Origin: Stemphylium vesicarium
Taxonomy: Eukaryota > Ascomycota > Dothideomycetes > Pleosporales > Pleosporaceae
Assembly (NCBI GenBank): GCA_004380135.1
Contig: QXCR01000064.1
Coordinates: forward strand, 1-64,000
Length of the DNA: 64,000 nucleotides
Reading direction: 5' to 3'
Numbering within the stretch: the stretch's first letter is position 1; each line of letters opens with the position of its first letter. Under the pieces are notes generated by a model. The model had not been told where the DNA came from, searched no databases, and saw only the letters and a list, made by a program, of their open reading frames with translations. The translations under genes and the position numbers were made by a program. Positions 9,834 through 21,226 of this stretch are shown here, one piece after another.

Positions 9834-11689
9834 ATGGCTACTCATATTTGGAGAGCTACACGGCAACCGCGAATACCAAGAACATCAATCCATGGTTTCC
9901 GAAATGCCAGATGCATAGCTGTAATTTTGCCTATTTGGTTTGATCACATCGTATGCCTAGACTGACGACTGGTTTAGACCGACTCAAGGAACCGGCTATC
10001 CAAGTTCTGGGCACCAACCGGAGGCATATCGCCTCAAGACGGTGAACAAGGCAAGTACGCCATGTCCCTCGCAGTTATGCATCTACTTACAGTATGAAAA
10101 GATGAGTCGCATTCTCTATTATTACGCGGCGGCTTCCTGCGTCAGGTACATTCCGTCATGCTTTCCATTTTCACGACCATCCAACTCATCACGTGTAGGC
10201 ACACGCAGGGGTCTTTCACCTTCTGCCCCTAGGGTTGCGTGTACAAAATAAGCTTGAGGCATTGATAGACAAACACATGGGTTCTATAGGCGCGTCGAAA
10301 CTATCACTATCCTCCATCACCACAGAGGCATTATGGCGGCGGTCCGGCCGCTATTCCGCAAACTCGGAACTTCTACGTATCAAAGATAGAAGAGAGTCCG
10401 GATTTTTACTATCGCCAACCCACGAAGAAGAGATCACAGCTCTGGTGGCTAGCATGGTACACTCATACAAGGATCTACCGTTGAGGCTGTATCAGATAGG
10501 CCGAAAGTACCGCGACGAACGGCGCCCGAGACAGGGATTACTACGAGCAAAGGAGTTCCTGATGAAAGATCTTTACACATTCGACCACTCGTCGGAAGCT
10601 GCTTTGAAGACTTACGAGTCAGTGCGGGAGGCATACAACAACCTCTTCAACGAGCTAAAACTCCCTTACCTAGTCGCAGATGCCGACTCTGGTAACATGG
10701 GCGGCAAACTGAGCCACGAGTACCACTTCGTATCACCAAAAGGCGAAGATAATGTATGGTCTTGCAACACATGCGACTATGTCGCAAACGAGGAGCTTGT
10801 AGAGAAGAAGACAGAAGTGGTACCAGCAAACAACAGCGATCCAGTAGTGTTCACTGGGATAAGCATGGACAAAAAGACGGCAATCAATATCCACATTCCG
10901 CGACCATCTGAGATTGAAACTGGCGAAAACCCATCATGGGACAAAGTTTCTACACTTATCAACTTGCACGCTGTCAAGAAAGCATTACCCAAGGGTCTGG
11001 ACATTGACACCGGCATCGAATCTTCGACCCTCTTGTCCCTCATCCCAAAGGCTACTGACACCATTGACTTATACGACCACTCTCTTACAAAAATTCCGTC
11101 AGCCTCGGATATAGACCTAACAATCACCAAGCCCGGCGACTCATGCCCTAGCTGCACCCAAGGCAAGCTGCACGTTCAAAAAGCCATCGAAGTAGGCCAC
11201 ACCTTCCACCTCGGTGGTCGGTACAGCGAACCTCTGAACGCAGTAGTTGCACTACCAGATCAAAATCTCTCATCCCCTATCCAAATGGGCTGCCACGGCA
11301 TCGGTGTGTCGCGCATTATCGGCGCCGTAGCATCACTCTTGTCTGATGCCAAAGGGCTAAACTGGCCAAGAGCCATCGCACCCTACGAAACCATCATCCT
11401 CAGCTCTCCACAAACAGAAGAGAAAGACACGGCAGAGGTTTACGACACCTTATATGGGGAAGGGAGAGGCGGTGACATGGATGTGGTGCTTGATGATCGG
11501 GTCGGAAGGAGTTTGGGCTGGAAGCTGAAAGACGCCGATCTAATCGGTTATTCTGTTGTTGTCGTACTGGGTAGAGGATGGAAAGAGAAGAGAGAAGCTG
11601 AAGTGCAGTGTCGGAGGTTGGGCTTCAAGAAAGATGTTGGCGTGCAAAACCTCAAGACCGAGGTCTTGGAGTTGTTGGATCGATTGTAG
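9834..11689 (+). CDS. Mitochondrial prolyl-tRNA synthetase, 564 aa
   Basis: Exons are 9834-9920, 9978-10050, 10102-10145 and 10199-11689. The enzyme charges mitochondrial tRNA-Pro. The N-terminus (MATHIWRATRQPRIPRTSI) is Arg-rich and fits a mitochondrial presequence. The class II catalytic core follows: RLSKFWAPTGGI and LLLRGGFLRQAHAGVFHLLPLGLRVQ (motif 1), then GFLLSPTHEEEIT, KDLPLRLYQIGRKYRDERRPRQGLLRAKEFLMKD spanning motif 2, and CHGIGVSRIIGAVA as motif 3. A Cys-containing segment lies between motifs 2 and 3 (WSCNTCDY), and a short anticodon-binding domain ends the protein; it is bacterial-like ProRS in architecture. Intron 2 (51 nt) appears to start with GC and end with AG; using the CTTACAG 10 nt upstream of the chosen acceptor would create an immediate stop. 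Intron 1 is GTAATT...TTTAG and intron 3 GTACAT...GTGTAG. Confidence 0.9.
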
Positions 11690-12587
11690 TGTACCTAGGT
11701 ACCCTCTGTACAACCAGATGTATGTATAAATGTACAAAGATTTATCTGCAGTGCTGTTAAGGATCTATACTACATGGGATCGGCAGTGAAGATCGTCTTG
11801 ATCCCAGTTTACCCATTCTAGTGTCCTGATCGACACTCGTTCCCGAGCATGCGGCTGATCGTCATGGTGTTGTGAAACAAGGCACTAGGCAACATCAAAC
11901 AGCTGCCGCTTAAATCCAGTTCATACCCAGGAAAGACAGCTCTACCCTCGGCATATAAAAAGCTTATCGACAAACTCACTACGATCATACTTGCAAAAAA
12001 GCATGCAGTCGCAGAAAAGGTTTCGGTGTATCAAGCCAGCCAGCAACATGAACGAAGAATCGCAAATCCTCATCCCCATCCTTCGAGCCCTCGCGACAAT
12101 CGCGCCAGCCATCTACACCGGTAACAAGCACCCCGACAAGCCTTTCCTCAGAATATACCTCACACGACCAATTTCTAATCGGTATCAGGCTTAATTGTTG
12201 AGACTTGTTGAGACATGGGCGAGTGTTAATGCGTGGCGGTATGCTATTACTACGTTCGCGACGGTTGTGAGAGGATGAGGTGGGTGGTGGAAGAGGAAAG
12301 GGGGCTTTCTTCTTTTTGCGCGAATCGATGGTACTTGGGACTTATATTGTTGCTATGCATGATGTGCATGCTTGGAAAGTTTGAATGCTTTTATGTGATT
12401 GTGGATATTTTACAATTGCCTCTACGGACAGTATCGTACACGCTCTAAACCTCCAATTCGTAATCGCGTTGATCTCCTCCCCATCCCTCCCCTTTGCGAT
12501 GGGATGAAGGGCGCCGAGACAGACACATATATCATACAAACTGTACACTACACCTACATAAACCGAAGACTTTGCGCGGTCCGTAAA
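11690..12587. other. Convergent intergenic region, 0.9 kb
   Basis: This region lies between the ProRS and RNase III-fold genes, which converge. It contains a TATA-like element (CATATAAAAAG, near 11952) and the short frame listed separately at 12003-12278. I see nothing else. Confidence 0.55.
12003..12278 (+). pseudogene. Possible small membrane-protein remnant, one frame split by TAA
   Basis: An ATG at 12003, about 45 bp after a TATA-like CATATAAAAAG, opens a frame whose first half has a hydrophobic run (ILIPILRALATIAPAIYTG). It ends at TAA (12192-12194). The same frame continues after the stop with a protein-like stretch, LLRLVETWASVNAWRYAITT, to a TGA at 12276-12278. A GTAACA donor at 12120 and a CTAAT...TATCAG acceptor at about 12189 resemble an intron, but splicing them does not join the two halves in frame. 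This could be a decayed small membrane protein (the look is faintly DUF1772-like, a guess) or chance. Confidence 0.2.
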
Positions 12588-14964
12588 TCAAAAATAGCGA
12601 GTATACCATGTCTTGGCTTCCGTTTTTGGCTCCGGCTTAGAATCTACGCTTGCTTTCGGCGATGAAGAAGCGGCCTCGTCATTTGACTTCGTTTCGGGTT
12701 GCGAGCTGGAATCTGATTTGGTCTCAGGTACTGCCTTGTGTTGTACTTGAGATGCCTCCCCCGAGCTGGTTGCCTCCTTGTTCACGTCGTCTTCTGTGAT
12801 GGACGCTAACATCCTGTCTACCTCTGACTCGTAGATCTCAGGCTTGTCAATCGAATTCCCCCGTTCTGCCAGGTCTTCAATCTCCTTTTGCGATCGGCTC
12901 TTGGGCTGAGATTCTTCTTTGGGTAAGACCTCGCTGCTCGGCTTCTCGGAGCTTGGGATGACATCTTCGGCAGTTTCTTGGACTCGTTGTAGAACGTGTC
13001 GAGTCCCGCGAAACAAAGGCTTCCCTTTTTGGCCGGTTTCCGTGGTCTTCCACGCATCAACATGAGCCTCAAGAATCTCCCGCTCTAGCTCCTCTACAGT
13101 CTTAGGACTTTCTTGTTTGTCCTTCCTTGATTTCTTGCGACCCGATTTGGTGCTTGATGTCGGTTCTTGCTTTTCTGGAAGATCTGCCGTGTCCTGCGTA
13201 AGAAGTGAAGGTGCGGCCTCTGCGGCTCTAGTGTCTCCTGGCGGTGTTTTCGGGGTTGTGGACTTAGCCGGTTGACCTTTTTGCGGCTGCTGGGAATCAC
13301 CAGATACCTCCGGGATTTTTTGGTCAGGTTGAGACGAAGCTCCCGTATTATGTACAGGCTTTTCCTCTTCGATCACTTTTGCCTTGGGTGCTTTCACTTG
13401 GGTATCCAGGCCTTGCTTTTCTTTAGCTGCGCGTTCTGCTGAGTCCGCCGCTCGTCGTTCTTCGTGCTGTACCCGTCGCGCGGCAAGATTCAATTCCTTC
13501 CGCAGACTTTCGTTGTACAATGCTCGAAAGTCAGCGGGCCGCCCTTTCCTCTTGATGCTTTTTGTTTGATCTATCGCAACAAGCCATGCATGTTTCTTGG
13601 TACTTTTTGTCGTCTTGGCCCATTTTTCCATATTCTTCGGCTCCCAGTCTCCCTTTACCATAGCCAAAGTATCCAAATCATCATCTCTTGGGCTCTCGAC
13701 CGTCTCCGAAGGCACTTGGACTGCTGATGTTACGTGCTTGGCTATCTTATCAGGCTCCGGTGTATCTTTGGCATCGTTTTGATCGCTAACCAGCGACTTT
13801 GGTAAATCTTGTTGCTTTCCAGGAGCAGAGTTGACAGGAGCGGCTTTGGTGGAAGTAGTATCGGCAGGAGCGGACTTGGATGAAGTAGCGTTGACATGAT
13901 TAGCCGTGGTAGGAGTGGTCTTGACTGAGGTAGTAGTGGTGGTTTCCTGTAGCTTGTCCTTGATCAAACTCACGGTCTTCCTCGTTTGGTTTCGCAGCTC
14001 AAGCGCCTGGCGAGCGAGAGCTGCAGTGGCCTCCCTTTTCCGCACCCCTTGCTCTGCCACCCGCAGTGCCAAGAGCTCTTTCTGCTCTTGTAAATTCTGT
14101 GATTCAATTTGCGCGGTCAAGAATCGATGCGCGTCGAGATCGATTCCTGCGATGACCCTTTTTACAACATCGATATTATTTCCACAGTCCAAATAGATAG
14201 CTCCAATGATGGCTTCAAAGGTTTCGGCAACTTGGTCGTTCGTAGGGTTTGGGTTATCGTAAAGCAAAACTTCCTTGTGAATACCGAGTTCATGTGCTTT
14301 GGCGTACAGCGCCGCTCTCGTCTCTGTCGTCTGGAACATGATGCCGTCTGCATGAATTATGAGTTTAGTTTTAAACCGCATGTAGTCAGTAGAATATCAC
14401 TTACATTCGCCTGTTGAATTGTCAGTCTGAGTTGATAAACGATTCGTAAAACAAACCTGGTGAGTTCCCTGTGTGAAACCATATGTCGCATAAGGCTAAG
14501 CTGAGTGCTCGATCGCCTAGCAGTGCCAAGCGATTGTTTCTATCAACTTTATGTACCACACCCTTGAAGTAGAGTGGCGTCACCGAAGATGTGACCTTGA
14601 GTGCTTCTATGCACGTCATCTTGTCACTGAAAGTATACTTGAATCGATCCTCGATGCGCCCCACCTTTGTAGCTGCCAGAAGCAACTCATGGTAAATGAT
14701 TGGCGGCGACGCATACCATTGCAGCTGCTGGGCCGCCAGTGCGAGGTGCACTTGATCTTTCCTATTGAACAGATTTGGTATACCTGGTCCTCTGACGGGG
14801 TTCTGCTTCTCCTTGTTACTGCCACCCAAACCAGCCCTAAATTGCTTTTGCGACACTATTCTCTTGAGATGCCAACCGAACGGACCGGGCTGACCAAAGA
14901 TCTTTGCTGTGAAATGGTGGCGCATTCGTCTCAATGGCCAAGACCATTTACTTTTCTTAGCCAT
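12588..14964 (-). CDS. RNase III-fold protein with long charged C-terminal tail, 757 aa
   Basis: Exons are 14964-14457, a probable 6-nt microexon 14410-14405, and 14347-12588. The RNase III fold occupies about residues 100-245: YTFSDKMTCIEAL, NRLALLGDRALSLALCDIWF (signature helix) and QVAETFEAIIGAIYLDCG. Compared with the canonical ERLEFLGD signature the RLE glutamate is Ala147, and the usual Asp of the second motif is Glu213; Asp151 and Glu216 remain, so metal binding is probably impaired. From about residue 250 the protein is a Lys/Glu/Ser/Thr-rich, mostly disordered or coiled-coil tail of about 500 residues. Mitochondrial ribosomal RNase III-like proteins (mL57/mL44) are relatives, but this is far longer. 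The start at 14964 has an excellent context (AAAAATGG); an in-frame ATG at 15210 could extend it by 82 residues. Function unknown. Confidence 0.75.
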
Positions 14965-17542
14965 TTTTTTATTTTGAAGGGGTTTGCGCTGTTGAGAAAA
15001 CTGGACAGAGTGAGGATTGTGACTTTTAAAGAGAAACAGTCCGTAGGGGACGTACTGGCGCAACACACAAAGAACTGAACGAGACCGATGAACAAGGATC
15101 CCAGGTTTTAGCCTCTTTTTCATCTTGCGCACGGCCAGGTACGAGTTCGATGTCTCGCTCGGAAGATATCCGCTGCAAAGGTTGTGGCGGAACCAGCGCA
15201 AGGGTATCATGGACCGAAAACTTCTAAGGTTTAGTTTGCGACCGCACAGACGACAAATTTCTTGCCACCTCACAAGGTCACCACAATCTACCCTTCGCAG
15301 ACTCACGGCCAAGTTATCAGAACTTGCTTGTATTTGCAAGTTCCAATTCTTCTATATCTCGCTTCCATATTTAGTGACGTAGCGGCATTGAATCCGCGCC
15401 CCGCTTTTGTGCACCATCACGCACCTTCGTCAATGAACAAACCACCTGAGCATCTCGTACATTAGCTAAGAATTGCCGAATTCGTCCTAGCTTCACCATA
15501 GCGCTGAACAAAAGACGATCTCATGCAAGCGTGTCTCTGGCAAAGGTTGCAGCGACCATGCCTTCCCTGCTCCCTCACTACTTGACCATTGCCATCACCC
15601 AACGCAAGAGTGACGCTCAGCCGTCTAGCGTGCCCTACAATGGAATTTTGAGACCGCTCAGCGAGCCCCTATACGTGTTCACCCTTTCCCTCATTCTCAA
15701 AATCCGCAAGAACGCGACTATGAGGACAGTTCCAATCACTGCCAGCGTCACGCCAAGTTTCAATGCACGAACGACCCCAGGCCGCCTGTCACCGCGATTT
15801 CTTCTTCTCAAATCCCCCTACCAACCGAGTCGTTCTCGGCGAAAGTCGTGCTCAAGGTACCCAGGGATCTTTGGTGGGAACGAGAATATCTTCTCCCTGT
15901 GGCCCAGTCTCGTAGCCATTGCAGTTTTCTTGAGCGGGCGTGGCTGTCAAAAATGCTGCAATTAAGATTGATTGTGGGTTTCGATACGGGGAACAAACGA
16001 GGAGGTAATAAGAACTCAAGATTGTGTGCTTTAGGAATTTGGCAGGTTCGCGAAGCGGTAGCTTTCGAGCGAGGTCAGTCCAAGAGACAGAAAACGAATG
16101 AACACCAAATATATGCTATGCATTCCCTCATACAGACGGGGTTAGAGAATCAATGTTCGATGTCACATATCACCGTGCCTCGCCCCAAACGATCGTTCCA
16201 CAATCATACAAACGTGCGATCGTCCTTTCCTTGAACATGATAAATGCAACTTCACCATTCCAGTTTCATTACATTCGACTTACTTTGTAGACCTATTCAC
16301 CTTTTGAAGTCTACCAGAGGTCCCACAAAGCCCCCTGGACAGCATTAAGAGAAACAGCACAATTTACCATGAACCAATCGAGCATATCGTAGCACCTTCA
16401 ACTCGTACACATTACATCCACTGCCATAGCATCTGTTACACTGCTCGTAGCGTTCTCCCGGTCTTTGAAAAGTAAGCATGCGACAGAACGCGTAGAAAAC
16501 AGAGACTGTAACTGGTAGCTTGCGACACCAACTCTGAAAACTGTGTCGTTATATTTCTACCATAGCCTCTGTATTGCATGAAACGCAGACGGTGGAAACG
16601 CTACAAGATAGACTTCATCTTCAGTAGTTTCTTTGCTTGCCGCACGCTTTGTGGATTAGAAAATAAATCCAGTGAATCGATTTCCGTCTCGATACGCTGC
16701 AGCCTTTTCACATTACCATCCCAGTATGGACTCGCACTATTCTCGCTATCACAGATATATCGAGGTTGTAGGGCTTGACACAAGAGAGCTGAAAGAAGAG
16801 CGTGTTTTTGGAAGCGATATTGCCCATTCCGACAGCGTCTACCAGGTAGTCTTAGATCTGGGAGTTGGAAGTGTTGCCCATGGTGCAGGTGCGAAGTTCT
16901 GGGAAAGCGATCCGCTAACTGTTCCCTCAAACCAACACTTAAATATAATAAATTCTTTCTTTCGTTTTGCGCATGTGGAAACGTACATGAAGACTTCCAA
17001 ATACGATCGCTGTCGTCGTTGATGTGGTGTTAACCAGGACCCGTGGACCGACTGGAATTTGGGTGCCTCCGAGAACGAGGGAAGGAAGGGGACAGAATGA
17101 GGGGTTACAAATGCCCTGAATCATTATCAAGACCCGGAGAGTGAGTGGATACCGCTTTCTAGGGTTCCGACTTCCTCAGTGGTGGGTAGCAAACAAACAA
17201 GGATGTCTGGTGGGCTACAACCAGAACCATCCGTGAAGCCCATATACTAAGCCAAATTGCTTGTACGCTTGCGCGCCTTCGGCGATACGTCGCCATTCAC
17301 TAGGGCCATGGTATTGGGCATTGGAACCGTGGAAGGCGCGAATGGCTAGCACTAGCGCAACTAATTCCCGGCTCAGGGCAAAGGCACCAGATTCAGACTA
17401 TACACCGTTGCCTCCGATGACACATGAGGACACATCGCCCTCGGTTTTCTCTGGTCAGGAAAGTTTCCAATAGTTGATTCTTGTATGGCAATGAAAATCC
17501 CGGGTATCATTGTATGTCGCATATCTTTTAGCATACTATCTA
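14965..17542. other. Gene-poor 2.6-kb interval
   Basis: It lies between the RNase III-fold gene start and the QNG1 stop. It contains in-frame upstream ATGs for the RNase III-fold gene (15123, 15210), one weak small-protein candidate at 15635-15919 (minus) and several open frames below 145 codons without recognisable motifs. I see no tRNA, repeat family or transposon remnant. Confidence 0.5.
15635..15919 (-). other. Candidate small single-pass membrane protein frame with internal TAG
   Basis: From ATG 15919 the frame reads MATRLGHREKIFSFPPKIPG and onward for 33 codons, meets TAG (15820-15818), then continues open for 60 codons. The second part contains a convincing transmembrane stretch (LGVTLAVIGTVLIVAFL) flanked by Arg residues and ends at TAG 15637-15635. 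A GTAGGG...GACAG segment of 36 nt that contains the stop would splice in frame, giving about 82 residues, but 36 nt is shorter than the other introns in this window. It may be a real small gene with a very short intron, a nonsense allele, or chance. Confidence 0.25.
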
Positions 17543-18749
17543 TTAGTACCAGATGCTCCTCGTCCGGTGATGCGGTATCACCTCTACCTCATCCTTCTCT
17601 TTCTCCTTGGCTAGATCATACAGGAAGAAGTCAAGGAGGATAGCATTGACTTTCGCATCTGGCTTGAGTTTCTTGATTTCGCGGCGGAGAAGTTCTGCAG
17701 CCCAGATACTGCATCCACGTAATTGCATTTCCCATGTGTGTCCAGAATCAATCATCTCCTGGCGACGGATCCTGTTCTCGAGAGGCGGGCAATACCACAT
17801 GACGCCCAGTGAATGCAACATTTGTGGAATGCGGTAGTCTGCAAAAGTGTGAATATTGTGCATCGGCAGCCGATCTTGAGTGCGTACATACCTGCGAAGA
17901 TTGTGATCTTATCGATATCGTTGAACTCACCGTAACCCTCCCCGTCAAAGGCAGCCCATAGGTCTGCAACGAGGATCTGAGCTCGCTTCAAAAAGCGCAC
18001 TTTCTTGTTCTCGAACCTGCCTTCATCTCGAAAGCAATTGAACTTTTCAGCAAGTAGGTTCACGAGAGCGGCTGCTGAGTTGTTCGCATCTTCGATGAGA
18101 GTGACCACGCTACTGTCGAATGCCTGTACCATCAGTCAAAATCAACTTGATGCCTCATACTCTTGTCCGTGGGCGAACCCACCTCTTCTAGGATTTGGCC
18201 CGCCTCCCTCAAACACCGTATCCTTTGTTCAAGCAGTGGGATTTCTTCGTCAGTGCCAGAACTGAATACAGTGCGCAGGACTTCGTCTGAACACCGCTCT
18301 TCATCGACCCAGAAATCTGGGCTAGTGATGGGGATGTCTTGCTCCAAGGCTCTTTGCAGTATGGCTACCAAGCTCCAGTACCCAGTCCATCTCTTCCCCT
18401 TGTACACTATAGCAAAGCGCTCTCCATCGCTCTTTTCACTCCAGAAGCTGAAGTTCAGTAGGTCCATGGTAAAGATGAAGTTGACAGTGTTTTCGTCCTT
18501 TGCTTTTGGGTGCAGCTCATGCTCTGACCAGGTCTTTGTTGAGTACTCCCGCTTCTCCATTTCGTCGAGTACAAGTTGAGCAGCGACCTTGGTGGAGCGC
18601 ATATCCAAGGCAACATCCATGCTGTTGTCATAGATGAATTGAGCATTCTCCAGTACTTTTGTTTCTGGTGGGCCTTCTTGTTTAGCACCGCCGCCCCAAT
18701 GCTTCCGCATGAGGTCTAGCAGTTCATGGTCGACATCGTCGTCGGACAT
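17543..18749 (-). CDS. qng1: Queuosine 5'-phosphate N-glycosylase/hydrolase, DUF2419 family, 364 aa
   Basis: Exons are 18749-18183, 18123-17892 and 17838-17543 with 59- and 53-nt introns. DUF2419/QNG1 proteins release the queuine base from queuosine nucleotide so that eukaryotes, which cannot make it, can reuse it for tRNA modification. Conserved family blocks are LENAQFIYDNSMDVALDM, a middle block NFSFWSEKSDGERFAIVYKG with RWTGYWSLVAILQRALEQ, EEIPLLEQRIRCLREAG, then FLKRAQILVADLWAAFDGEG and FNDIDKITIFADYRIPQMLH. The family's conserved acidic and Trp/Phe residues lie in the last blocks. No targeting signal is seen, so a cytosolic location is inferred. The gene is head-to-head with UBA2 (369 bp apart). 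Length fits fungal members. Confidence 0.9.
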
Positions 18750-19118
18750 GATGAGGAGCGGAGAAGCACGCTAGCTCCAGTCTTGGAAATCGCGGTGAAG
18801 GCAGCTTCCTAGCAAAGCGTACAGTGTGTTCCAGGAACGCCCCGAGGCAAAAGGCAAAAGGCAGTCGTGGTGAGCAACGATAAATATGCGTCCCTGCGTC
18901 TTCAGTTCTATGATCCACTCACAAGGCGCTCGTTTAAGCGCCAAGCTTCGGAGGCTGAACGAAGCGGCGCGGTCCCGGCAGAGCGGCGCTATCCAGCAGC
19001 ACTGACGTCTCTCACCTTCGACCTTCACCTCGGGACCGGCGCCGTACCAATCTTCGCATGTCGTAGCCTCGCTCACAACACAATCCATTCCTCGCCCGTA
19101 CCCACCACCGAACTCGCA
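18750..19118. promoter_or_regulatory. Divergent upstream region of QNG1 and UBA2
   Basis: This 369-bp region holds both promoters. A short upstream ATG frame on the plus strand begins near 18894 and could be a UBA2 upstream ORF if transcription starts early enough; the sequence does not show where it starts. Confidence 0.5.
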
Positions 19119-21226
19119 ATGGCACGCGACAAGTTTGCTCGACAGAGCCTCGGCGGCAATCTGCACCAGCGCATCAAGGAGGTAGGCACATGCACGCGCA
19201 AAGAACATGTCTTGTAGTCGCTAACCCAGCCCAGTCACGCATCTTGATGGTAGGAGCTGGTGGCATCGGCTGCGAGCTTCTCAAGAATCTGGCCCTCACT
19301 GGCTTTGGAGAGATCCACATCGTCGACTTGGACACCATCGACCTTAGCAACCTGAATCGCCAATTTCTGTTCCGCAATGAGCATATCAAGAAGTCCAAGG
19401 CATTGGTATGGCGACAATTCCGGTATTCAGCAAGTGATAGAGCATGCGCTGATGATTCAATAGGTTGCGAAAGAGTCGGCCGGCAAGTTCAACCCGAACG
19501 TGCGCATCGTAGCATACCACGACAACATCAAGGATGGCCAGTTCAACGTCACGTGGTTTAAGAGCTTCGGCCTTGTTTTCAATGCGCTGGACAATTTGGA
19601 TGCGCGGCGACATGTCAACAAGATGTGTCTCGCGGCCAACGTGCCCTTGATCGAGAGCGGCACCACAGGCTTCAACGGCCAGGTCCAGGTCATCAAAAGA
19701 GTGCGCAACACGAATCCGAAGAGTGTCTGGGCAGACTTGAGTTTGCTAACTGGTAATAACAGGGCGAAACCGAATGTTACGACTGTACGCCGAAAGATGC
19801 GCCCAAGTCGTTCCCCGTCTGCACTATCAGAAGCACTCCGTCACAACCCATCCACTGCATAGTCTGGGCAAAGTCGTATCTATTCGCAGAAATCTTCGGC
19901 ACGCCAGAAGACGAAGCGCCAGAACTGGACCACAGCGAAGACGCCGACAACGCAAACGAAGTCGCGAACCTGCGCAAGGAAGCACAAGCGCTGAAGCGTA
20001 TACGCGACTCCATGGGCTCCCAGGACTTCCCGCGACTAGTCTTCGATAAGGTCTTCAAGGAGGATATTGAGCGTTTGCGGAGTATGGAAGACATGTGGAA
20101 GACCAAGCGAGCACCCGAGGCGCTGGACTACGACAAGCTCATGCAGGAGTCGTTGGGTGTCGGACCAGCAATTGCGCAACAAGATCAAACTACCTGGAAC
20201 GTCGCTGAGAACTTTGCCATATTCGTCGATAGCATAAAACGGCTAAGCACGCGACTGGAAGACACGCGTGCGAATGCCGACATTGGCAATGCAACACCCA
20301 TTCTCAGCTTTGACAAGGACGATGTGGACACACTCGACTTTGTTGTTGCAAGCGCTAACCTTCGGTCACACATCTTTGGCATTGAGATGCGATCGAAGTT
20401 TGACATTAAACGTATGGACTTTCCTTCATACTGTGAGCATCATGGCTAACATACTACAGAAATGGCCGGCAATATCATCCCCGCGATCGCGACCACAAAC
20501 GCCATGACTGCCAGCCTCTGCGTCCTTCAAGCCTACAAAGTGATGCGCGAACAGCTCGACAAGGCCAAGATGGTCTTTCTCACTCGCAGCACAGAGCGCG
20601 TCATCTCAAGCGAATCACTCCGCCCACCGAACCCACACTGTCCAACCTGCGGTGTGTGCTACGCAACTCTCAACGTCGACACAAAGCGCGCGAAGCTGAG
20701 CGACCTGGTGGACTACACCTTGAAGGAACAACTAGGATACACGGAGGATTTCAGCGTCAAGCGTGATGCGGATATACTCTACGATGTTGATGAAGACCTT
20801 CATCTAGACAAGACATTTGAGGAGCTCGGCATCGAGGGCGGCAATTTCATCACCATCTCTGACGACGCGGAGGAGAACACAAAGGTCGATGTCATCTTTT
20901 CCATCATTCACACAGACTTCACCGAGAACGCCAAGCCTCTCAGGCTACCTGATGAGATCAAGATTCCAGCAAAGCCCAAAGCACCCGTGCCGGAAGCCAA
21001 CGGGCACGCCACTGTAAACGGCACAGTCTCTGACGGTACATCCAAGGACACCACAGACGGAAGTACGAACGGTACTACGAAGCGCACAGCCACCGAAGCT
21101 GGATTCGAGGATGATCTGGTGCGCAAGAAGGGCAAAGTCATGGAAGAGTTGTCAAAGAAAGATGATGATCAGATCGTTATTCAAGATGACCAGAACGACG
21201 GTGCCATCGTCATTGATGACGACTGA
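19119..21226 (+). CDS. uba2: SUMO-activating enzyme subunit UBA2 (E1 catalytic subunit), 628 aa
   Basis: Exons are 19119-19181, 19235-19405, 19464-19700, 19763-20411 and 20460-21226. With AOS1 it adenylates SUMO, forms a thioester and passes it to UBC9; it is nuclear. The adenylation domain has the nucleotide loop VGAGGIGCELLKNL (residues 27-40), DLDTIDLSNLNRQFLF and GTTGFNGQVQVI. The catalytic cysteine is Cys177 in FPVCTIRSTP, followed by the family segment QPIHCIVWAKSYLFAEIFG. Zinc ligands are CYDC (162, 165) and CPTC (434, 437). The ubiquitin-fold domain follows (LSDLVDYTLKEQLGY to DEDLHLDKTFEELGIEGG). The tail is acidic with a basic KKGKVME segment and ends in VIDDD. Five short introns are fully consistent with frame and homologous residues across each junction. 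Confidence 0.96.

Noticed and set aside
15000..17540. Degenerate transposon or RIP-affected island
   Set aside because: No terminal repeats, transposase or reverse-transcriptase motifs, and no marked AT shift were seen.
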